From contig SFOK01000036.1 in assembly GCA_004552395.1 (NCBI GenBank), positions 1 to 14,183 of the forward strand: 14,183 bases of DNA, in the 5' to 3' direction. The position numbers were made by a program, and so were the translations under genes. How positions within the stretch are numbered: position 1 is the stretch's first letter; each line of letters begins with the position of its first letter. Shown here piece by piece: positions 6,787-12,464 of this stretch. A model generated the notes under the pieces. It was not told the DNA's origin. It ran no database searches and was given only the letters and a program-made list of their open reading frames with translations. The stretch is from Bacteroidales bacterium. Its GTDB lineage: Bacteria; Bacteroidota; Bacteroidia; Bacteroidales; Muribaculaceae.

Positions 6787-9700
6787 TTAAAATAGATTCA
6801 GCAATTGCAGCAGCAGGCGTTCTCTCTCGCGGGGATCGGTGAAGCTTTCCAGCGGTACGGAAAGGGTGATCACCTTGCCGTTGCCGTATTTGTTCTCCAC
6901 GGCAGCAGCCGCATCGGTATCGGGGAACACCATCAGTTCGGTGGCATTGTCGGTGCCCTGAAGCTGATCCGGTTTCTCCACAATATACTGTTTGTCCGAC
7001 AGCCGGTTGCAGTACCTGTAAGTGCCGGTGATGCCGCTGCCGTTGAGCGACTCGATACGTCCCGAGCCTGTCTTGAGCGAGTCGATAGGCTCAATTCCGA
7101 GCACCTGCGAGGCAAACTCATTGTCGGCACGTGAGGAGCGCATGGAGTAGAGGTCTGTAGCCACATACTCGCCGGTGACGAGCAGATGACCGCCGCGGTG
7201 CACATAATCGCGGAAAGCCTTCTGCATCTTGGGCGTGAAGGTCTTGAAGCGCCAGCCTATCTTGCCGCCGCCAACGGTGCACTCTTTCTGTTTTCCCAGA
7301 ATGAGGTCGATGGTCTTATAGTCGTGGAGTTTCACTTCTCCTTCCTCCACAGCACCGATGCTCGCGGAGACAAATCCGGAACCGGTGCGGGCGAGAGCCG
7401 CGCCGTGGAGTCCGGGATAGTCGAATGTGTTGCCTGCTATAACTGTGGTAGCGTAGTTATTGTCGCTGCGTCCAGAAGACTCGCCGGCCGAGCGGCGGAA
7501 CTCGTGCTGATAGCCCGAGAAAGAAATATCCTTGATGTAAGGCACTCCGAAATCCTCATAAGAGTCGAAGCCCGCTTTGCCGTCGGCATTCACGATGCCG
7601 GGCGCGCTCACACGTGTAAAGCCGTTGATGATGAGCACAGGCTTGCTCTCGTTCTGCACGCCTTCACGCAGAGCGAGTATCTCGGAGGGAAACGATTCGC
7701 CGCCCTGATTGGCAGCTACAATCTTGAAGCTGTGTATGGCATTGTCGTTCACTTTCACTTGAAAAGAGGTGCGGGTAGTCTCGCCGATACGATGGAAGCC
7801 GAGCTGACCCTCGCTGCGTTCGTAGACGATATATTTATCGGGATCGGCCGTTGGCTCGAGTTTGTCAGGCGTCGGTTTCCAGGACAGTTTGTAGGTGTGT
7901 TTCCCGGTGCGCTTGATTATGAAATCCTTTACCGGGAGCGGCTGGATCACCACCTCGCGGTCTTTGCGCTCGCCCATGAAACGCGCCATCGCCTTATAAA
8001 TGGAGCGGCCCACAAGGAATCGGAACGTGGGGTCGAGGCCATACTGCATATCCTTGAAGTTCTGGTGGCTCATAAGCTCTATAAGGGCCGTGGGTACCTC
8101 GGGGATGCGGGCCTCCACATAGCTCTTGTCCCACATGGAGCGGCGGGTCCACGACGGTTCGTAGGTCTGGCGTATGTCTCCGGTTATCTGCCGCATGAGC
8201 AGGTCGGTGAGCATACGCGAGTTGATGCGCGCCGTGCCGTCGTCGTAAGAGGCTCCGCGGTTGGTGTAATAGATGCCCAGTGTGCCCACCACTGAGTCGT
8301 CGGCTCGTTTGCCGGCGTCGGAGTGAAGCGCCATGGAGAGGTCTATAGGTATGCCGAGCCCCTCGTCATTGGGGAGCACACGGCTGCCGCCGGCCAGATA
8401 GTTCACCCAGATGGCGCGGCCGGTGTAATCGTCCTTGTAATCATTGGTCCCGTGGTACGGGGAGTAGACAGATTCGGGGAAACCTGCCCAGTGGAGCCAG
8501 TAGCGGGCGCCTTCGGTGTAGCGGGGATAGCCCGAGATGCGGAATGTGGGCGCGGCGCCGCTCTTCTTGGTCTCAACCTGTTTGCCTCTGTCACTGTCCT
8601 GCGGCTTCACAAGCTCGGGATCGACTTCGCCCTCGCCAGTCTCATCGGGGATCGTCTCCTCGGTCTCAACCGTTTCCTCGTCGTCGCCCGCTTCATCATC
8701 GCTCTCCTCGTCGTCGCCTTCGGATTCGGTATCTTCGGCCACTTCCTCTTCCTCATCTTCGGGTGTCGAGGGATCGTAATATATATCCTCGCGGCGTGAG
8801 GATCGGGCTATGTTGCCCATGCCGCCGCCGATCTTCACGGCGTCGGCCGTGACTACGGTACCCGCCTCGCCGGAGGTCAGGTTAGTGAGTGTGACCACAG
8901 GTTCCGTGTCGCTGTAGCCTTTTTCAAGAGGGAAAGTCCCCAGGTAGATCCATGTGCTGCCGCCCATCTTCTGGTTGACCAGGAAGCTCTTGGAACCGCC
9001 GGAATAGTTCACCGTGTATCGGGCGTCGGTGGTGGAGTTTGGAAGTGACTTATAGCTGACGTAGACGGCATATTCGCCTTCCTCTGGTATGTCGGCGTAC
9101 CAGGCGGCCACCGACTCCTTGCCGCTTTTGACAGTTGCTGTCTGGCGGTAAGTACCCCCTTCGAACGGGTTCTCCGTGTCGCGGAAATCGGGCAGGTCGT
9201 AGATGAAGCCGTCGAACTCGCCGTTGGTCCATTTCTGCACGCCGGATATCTCTTTATAGTAAGGCTGCGAGAAGAGCTGTCCGCCTTCGTTGAGGTCGTT
9301 GTCCACGATCACCTCGTTGCGGTTTGTATCGCGCTCTCGGGGCAGCATCACGTAGGCTCCGGCGTTCTCCAGCATCGGCACGATGAACGGCAACATATAC
9401 CCCATGGTGTAAATATCTTCCACAGTCTCGTAAAGAAGCGGGCGCTGCCACTGCCATGCACCGCTCTTGAAATAGCGGCCGTGGGAGTGCCAGAGAGCCA
9501 GCTTGTCGCCGTACATGCCCTTCACAGGCTTCACGTCAGGCTTGAGCGCTCTGACGAACGGCACATTGACGCGGGCCGATACGGGCAGTTTCTCCACATG
9601 GTTGATGTAGTAGGAGAGTGCCTTCCCCTTCACGTTCAGGTTTGGCCGGAAGTTGCTCAGTGAGTCGGGCAGACTGCGGCGTACGGTGTTCTGCAGCTGC

Positions 9701-10170
9701 GATATGAAGTCTTTGGTGACAGGCAGATAGGTGAAGTTGTCGTTAAGGCTCACATCGACGGTGCGCGCCGTCTGATTGGGGCGCACGGCGTTCACCCTAA
9801 GGCCGCCGGGATTCATGTTGTCGGGTATGCCGCGGATCACTGCCTCGTTAACAAGCAGTGTGAGCGAGTCGGAGAGAATGGTCTCGGCGGGCGCTTCTTT
9901 GTGGTTGGTCCATCGCGACGAGCTTGTGCGGGCTCTGTTCGTGCGCCTTGAACGCGTTGATTTCGAGGATGAATTTCTCTTTTTCTTAGATGAACTTTTC
10001 TTGCGTTTCTTCTTTGATTTTTTCTTCTTCGACTTGCTTTTCTTGGTAGATGACTGGCTTGTACGGGCTTTCGACGACGACTTGCGGCGCGCCGAAGCGT
10101 CGGTGGCGCCTACGGAGCAGATAAGGATAAGAAGTGAAAGTAAATAGGGAAGTATGCGGCGGATTTTCAT
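6787..10170 (-). CDS. Large secreted N-acetylmuramoyl-L-alanine amidase-like multidomain protein
   Basis: The start is placed at the ATG at 10170 (1,127 aa), because it opens a clear signal peptide (MKIRRILPYLLSLLILICSV, probable cleavage after ASA at 27). A TTG 30 nt upstream is less likely. Residues 28-86 are extremely rich in Lys, Arg and Ser. An amidase_3-like domain follows: WHSHG (227-231) with E248/E251, then HSDAG (616-620), then LIELMSHQNF (about 696-705, E698) provide candidate zinc ligands and catalytic glutamate. It is split by a golvesin/xanthan-lyase-like beta domain (about 323-450) and an acidic linker (471-517). A fibronectin III-like domain (745-832) and a C-terminal glutamine-amidotransferase-like domain (842-1127, HRGGHLLVTGEYVATDLYS) complete it. 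Relatives are often labelled xanthan lyase; the amidase reading fits the motifs and the SpoIID/AmpG neighbours better. Likely periplasmic or surface. First gene of the cluster. Confidence 0.8.
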   Translation of the reverse strand: MKIRRILPYLLSLLILICSVGATDASARRKSSSKARTSQSSTKKSKSKKKKSKKKRKKSSSKKKRNSSSKSTRSRRTNRARTSSSRWTNHKEAPAETILSDSLTLLVNEAVIRGIPDNMNPGGLRVNAVRPNQTARTVDVSLNDNFTYLPVTKDFISQLQNTVRRSLPDSLSNFRPNLNVKGKALSYYINHVEKLPVSARVNVPFVRALKPDVKPVKGMYGDKLALWHSHGRYFKSGAWQWQRPLLYETVEDIYTMGYMLPFIVPMLENAGAYVMLPRERDTNRNEVIVDNDLNEGGQLFSQPYYKEISGVQKWTNGEFDGFIYDLPDFRDTENPFEGGTYRQTATVKSGKESVAAWYADIPEEGEYAVYVSYKSLPNSTTDARYTVNYSGGSKSFLVNQKMGGSTWIYLGTFPLEKGYSDTEPVVTLTNLTSGEAGTVVTADAVKIGGGMGNIARSSRREDIYYDPSTPEDEEEEVAEDTESEGDDEESDDEAGDDEETVETEETIPDETGEGEVDPELVKPQDSDRGKQVETKKSGAAPTFRISGYPRYTEGARYWLHWAGFPESVYSPYHGTNDYKDDYTGRAIWVNYLAGGSRVLPNDEGLGIPIDLSMALHSDAGKRADDSVVGTLGIYYTNRGASYDDGTARINSRMLTDLLMRQITGDIRQTYEPSWTRRSMWDKSYVEARIPEVPTALIELMSHQNFKDMQYGLDPTFRFLVGRSIYKAMARFMGERKDREVVIQPLPVKDFIIKRTGKHTYKLSWKPTPDKLEPTADPDKYIVYERSEGQLGFHRIGETTRTSFQVKVNDNAIHSFKIVAANQGGESFPSEILALREGVQNESKPVLIINGFTRVSAPGIVNADGKAGFDSYEDFGVPYIKDISFSGYQHEFRRSAGESSGRSDNNYATTVIAGNTFDYPGLHGAALARTGSGFVSASIGAVEEGEVKLHDYKTIDLILGKQKECTVGGGKIGWRFKTFTPKMQKAFRDYVHRGGHLLVTGEYVATDLYSMRSSRADNEFASQVLGIEPIDSLKTGSGRIESLNGSGITGTYRYCNRLSDKQYIVEKPDQLQGTDNATELMVFPDTDAAAAVENKYGNGKVITLSVPLESFTDPRERERLLLQLLNLF

Positions 10171-10198
10171 CTGTGTGCTGTTTGGGTATTGGTGCGGC

Positions 10199-10230
10199 AA
10201 AAGGGAGGGCGCTGTTTAACGCCCCCTTTT
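10199..10230. other. Hairpin with flanking A/T runs in the amidase leader
   Basis: AAAAGGG-A-GG-G-CG pairs with CGCCCCCTTTT around an 8-nt loop (CTGTTTAA), with two single-base bulges. On the plus strand it ends in TTTTTT and would act as a terminator for antisense transcription out of the amidase gene. On the minus strand it would sit at the very 5' end of the cluster transcript and is followed by TTTTGCC. Confidence 0.5.
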
Positions 10231-10239
10231 TTCGATTCA

Positions 10240-10271
10240 CAAAATTACAGAAAAAATCCCGAAGCGTCAAG
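10240..10271 (-). promoter_or_regulatory. Bacteroidetes-type promoter of the amidase cluster
   Basis: Read on the minus strand, TAATTTTG (10247-10240) fits the -7 consensus TAnnTTTG exactly. CTTG at 10271-10268 lies 20 nt upstream, fitting the -33 TTTG element in three of four bases at the right spacing. The transcript would start near 10233, giving a leader of about 60 nt before the ATG at 10170. Confidence 0.65.
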
Positions 10272-10423
10272 CCCGGGGTCTACTGCCAATTTCTAAAAAA
10301 AGTTAATACCGTTCAGAGGCTCGCTGACCCGGAGGGAGCGGGTGAGGAGCCGGTCGGAGGAGCAGTGGCCGAAGATTATGCAAATTATCGGCGACTCCGC
10401 AGACGGCATACCGAATTTTTTGC

Positions 10424-10431
10424 TAACTTTG
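10424..10431 (+). promoter_or_regulatory. -7 element TAACTTTG for the fumarase gene
   Basis: TAACTTTG matches the Bacteroidetes -7 consensus TAnnTTTG. No good -33 TTTG is seen 19-21 nt upstream, so the promoter may be weak or activator-dependent. It implies a leader of about 90 nt before the ATG at 10531. Confidence 0.5.
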
Positions 10432-10530
10432 CATGGTATTCCGGCCCTCAGTCGGGAGCGCTTCGGCCCCCGGCACTCCGGGATGAGGATTCTTTTACTA
10501 CCGACATTAACCCGATTAACTAATACTGAT

Positions 10531-12183
10531 ATGGCAACCAAACCCTTCCATTACCAGGAAATGTTTCCTCTGGGTAAGGACACTACTGAGTATCAGCTCC
10601 TTACTAAAGACTATGTTAAGGTGGAGAACTGGAACGGCCACGAGATGCTCGTGGTGGATCCCGAAGCTCTCACCGTCCTGGCCAATGTTTGCTCCCACAA
10701 CAATTCCTTCATGCTCCGCAGAGAGCACAATGAGCTCGTAGCCAAGATCCTGCGCGATCCCGAGGCTTCCGACAACGACAAGTTCGTGGCTCTCACCATG
10801 CTCCGCAATGCCGAGGTGGCCGCCAAAGGCGTGCTCCCGTTCTGCCAGGATACCGGCACGGCTATCTGCGTGGCTCACAAAGGTCAGCACGTATGGACAG
10901 GATGCAACGATGAGGAGAAGATCTCTCACGGTATCTATAAGACTTATACCGAAAATAATCTCCGCTATTCGCAGAATGCCCCGCTCACCATGTACGATGA
11001 GGTGAACACGGGCTGCAACCTCCCGGCTCAGATCGACATCCACGCCACCGAGGGCAATGAGTATGAGTTCCTCTTCGTGGCCAAGGGCGGCGGTTCGGCT
11101 AACAAGACATATCTCTATCAGGAGACCAAGGCTATCCTCAACCCCAAGACTCTGGTGCCTTTCCTCATAGAGAAGATGAAGACTCTCGGCACAGCTGCCT
11201 GCCCGCCTTACCACATCGCTTTCGTGATCGGCGGAACTTCGGCCGAAGCCAACCTCGCTGCTGTGAAGAAAGCATCCGTGAAATATTACGACAATCTCCC
11301 CACCAAGGGCAACGAATACGGCCACGCTTTCCGCGACGTGGAGCTTGAGAAAGAGCTCCTTGAGGCCGCTCATTGCCTCGGCCTCGGCGCCCAGTTCGGC
11401 GGCAAATATTTCGCTCACGACATCCGTGTGATCCGTATGCCGCGCCACGGCGCAAGCTGCCCCGTCGGCATGGGCGTGAGCTGCTCGGCCGACCGCAACA
11501 TCAAGGCTAAGATCAACAAAGACGGTCTCTGGGTGGAGAAACTCGACGAATTCCCCGGCGAACTTATCCCCGAAGAGCTTCGCAATGCCGGCGAGGGAGA
11601 GGTTGTGAAGATCAACCTCAACCGCCCCATGAAGGAGGTGCTCGCTGAACTCGACAAATATCCCGTTTCGACACGCCTCTCGCTCAACGGTACTATCATT
11701 GTGGGCCGCGACATAGCTCACGCCAAGATTAAAGAACGCCTCGATGCCGGCGAGCCGATGCCTCAGTATCTCAAGGATCACCCGATCTATTACGCAGGTC
11801 CCGCCAAGAAGCCCGAAGGCTACGCAAGCGGCTCGTTCGGTCCGACCACAGCCGGACGTATGGACCCCTATGTAGACCAGTTCCAGGCAGCCGGCGGCTC
11901 CATGATCATGATCGCCAAGGGTAACCGTTCGCAGCAGGTAACTGACGCTTGCAAGAAGCACGGCGGTTTCTACCTGGGTTCGATCGGCGGTCCCGCAGCT
12001 ATCCTCGCCAAGAATTCTATCAAGAATGTGGAGCTGCTTGAGTATCCCGAACTCGGCATGGAAGCTATCTGGAAAATCGAGGTGGAGAACTTCCCCGCCT
12101 TTATCCTCGTGGACAATAAAGGCAACGATTTCTTCAAGCAGATCAAACCCCGCTGCCCGCTCTGTCCCGATGCTTCAAAATAA
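10531..12183 (+). CDS. Class I fumarate hydratase (4Fe-4S)
   Basis: The enzyme interconverts fumarate and malate; in fermenting Bacteroidales it serves the reductive branch from oxaloacetate to succinate/propionate. The product is 550 aa, close to the E. coli FumA/FumB length, with alpha and beta regions fused. Three cysteines lie in the family contexts that hold the oxygen-sensitive 4Fe-4S cluster: C105 in PFCQDTGTA, C224 in AACPPYHIAFVIGGTSAE, and C318 in CPVGMGVSCSADRN. AKGGGSANKT (184-193), SLNGTIIVGRDIAHAK (384-399) and FGPTTAGRMD (436-445) are further signatures. I chose the ATG at 10531 (MATKPFHYQEMFPLG) because conserved sequence begins there; 63 further codons are open upstream but look non-coding. 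The start has no SD. It is a single-gene unit with its own promoter and a strong terminator about 90 nt past the stop. Confidence 0.96.
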   Translation: MATKPFHYQEMFPLGKDTTEYQLLTKDYVKVENWNGHEMLVVDPEALTVLANVCSHNNSFMLRREHNELVAKILRDPEASDNDKFVALTMLRNAEVAAKGVLPFCQDTGTAICVAHKGQHVWTGCNDEEKISHGIYKTYTENNLRYSQNAPLTMYDEVNTGCNLPAQIDIHATEGNEYEFLFVAKGGGSANKTYLYQETKAILNPKTLVPFLIEKMKTLGTAACPPYHIAFVIGGTSAEANLAAVKKASVKYYDNLPTKGNEYGHAFRDVELEKELLEAAHCLGLGAQFGGKYFAHDIRVIRMPRHGASCPVGMGVSCSADRNIKAKINKDGLWVEKLDEFPGELIPEELRNAGEGEVVKINLNRPMKEVLAELDKYPVSTRLSLNGTIIVGRDIAHAKIKERLDAGEPMPQYLKDHPIYYAGPAKKPEGYASGSFGPTTAGRMDPYVDQFQAAGGSMIMIAKGNRSQQVTDACKKHGGFYLGSIGGPAAILAKNSIKNVELLEYPELGMEAIWKIEVENFPAFILVDNKGNDFFKQIKPRCPLCPDASK

Positions 12184-12217
12184 AGCTGACAAACGCCACT
12201 GTGTGATTACTATACTC

Positions 12218-12248
12218 GGGCAGTAATTGCCCTTTGCAGGGTAATAGT
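12218..12248 (+). other. Two mutually exclusive small hairpins after the fumarase gene
   Basis: GGGCA/TGCCC (12218-12222 with 12228-12232, loop GTAAT) and ATTGCCC/GGGTAAT (12226-12232 with 12239-12245, loop TTTGCA, one G-U) share the same bases, so only one can form at a time. Neither has a good U-tract. They may be simple 3'-end structure. Confidence 0.35.
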
Positions 12249-12274
12249 TACAACGCAGCAGCATTACCGATAAC

Positions 12275-12323
12275 AGCGGTGCAGGTTTGCCCCTTTCCCG
12301 GGCATCCCTGCGCCGCTCTTTTT
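12275..12323 (+). terminator. Intrinsic terminator of the fumarase gene
   Basis: An 11-bp stem, AGCGGTGCAGG with CCTGCGCCGCT (one G-U), is followed inward by a second TGCCC/GGGCA stem around CTTTCCC. It is followed by CTTTTTC. This is a strong Rho-independent terminator on the plus strand, 92 nt beyond the stop codon. Confidence 0.85.
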
Positions 12324-12324
12324 C

Positions 12325-12364
12325 GTGTCTTCTCAGGCCCTTTCAAGAGTCCCTGAGAAGGCAC
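12325..12364. other. 13-bp hairpin between two convergent terminators
   Basis: GTGTCTTCTCAGG (12325-12337) pairs with CCTGAGAAGGCAC (12352-12364) with one G-U and a 14-nt loop. It has no U-tract on either strand and sits exactly between the plus-strand fumarase terminator and the minus-strand ftsH terminator. A role as an RNA 3'-end barrier is an inference. Confidence 0.6.
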
Positions 12365-12402
12365 AAAAGAAGCGGCCAACACCTGAGGAGGGTCAGCCGC
12401 TT
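12365..12402 (-). terminator. Intrinsic terminator of ftsH
   Basis: On the minus strand AAGCGGC pairs with GCCGCTT (12402-12396 with 12376-12370), with a possible inner ACC/GGT, and is followed by TTCTTTT. It lies about 60 nt after the ftsH stop codon. Confidence 0.75.
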
Positions 12403-12464
12403 TGTGTGCTTATTGTTCCTTAAATTTCGATTCGCCGGAGCGAAGGGAGACGATATTCGGGCGG

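Larger units (their letters stand above)
10171..10530. other. Divergent intergenic region between amidase and fumarase genes
   Basis: This 360-bp stretch separates two divergent genes. It holds a minus-strand promoter (10240-10271), a hairpin in the amidase leader (10199-10230), a plus-strand -7 element for fumarase (10424-10431) and a GC-rich fumarase leader with a small hairpin, CCCGG/CCGGG at 10469-10482. A plus-strand frame runs through from 10342 into fumarase, but its translation has no fumarase similarity. I see no other gene. Confidence 0.7.

Noticed and set aside
7186..8295. 369-codon plus-strand open frame inside the amidase gene
   Set aside because: Antisense to a well-supported coding sequence; GC-rich codon use opens the opposite strand. 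No recognisable domain or start context.
10190..10200. Lipoprotein or earlier TTG start for the amidase-like protein
   Set aside because: The residue before the only early cysteine is Ile (ILIC), not Ala/Gly/Ser, so no good lipobox; the ATG at 10170 directly opens the signal peptide.
10342..10530. 63-codon N-terminal extension of fumarase
   Set aside because: Contains the predicted -7 element, shows no fumarase similarity, and the ATG at 10531 gives the usual family length with cysteines at 105, 224 and 318.
10516..11961. 481-codon minus-strand open frame over fumarase
   Set aside because: Antisense shadow; the plus-strand protein carries the full set of cluster cysteines and signatures.
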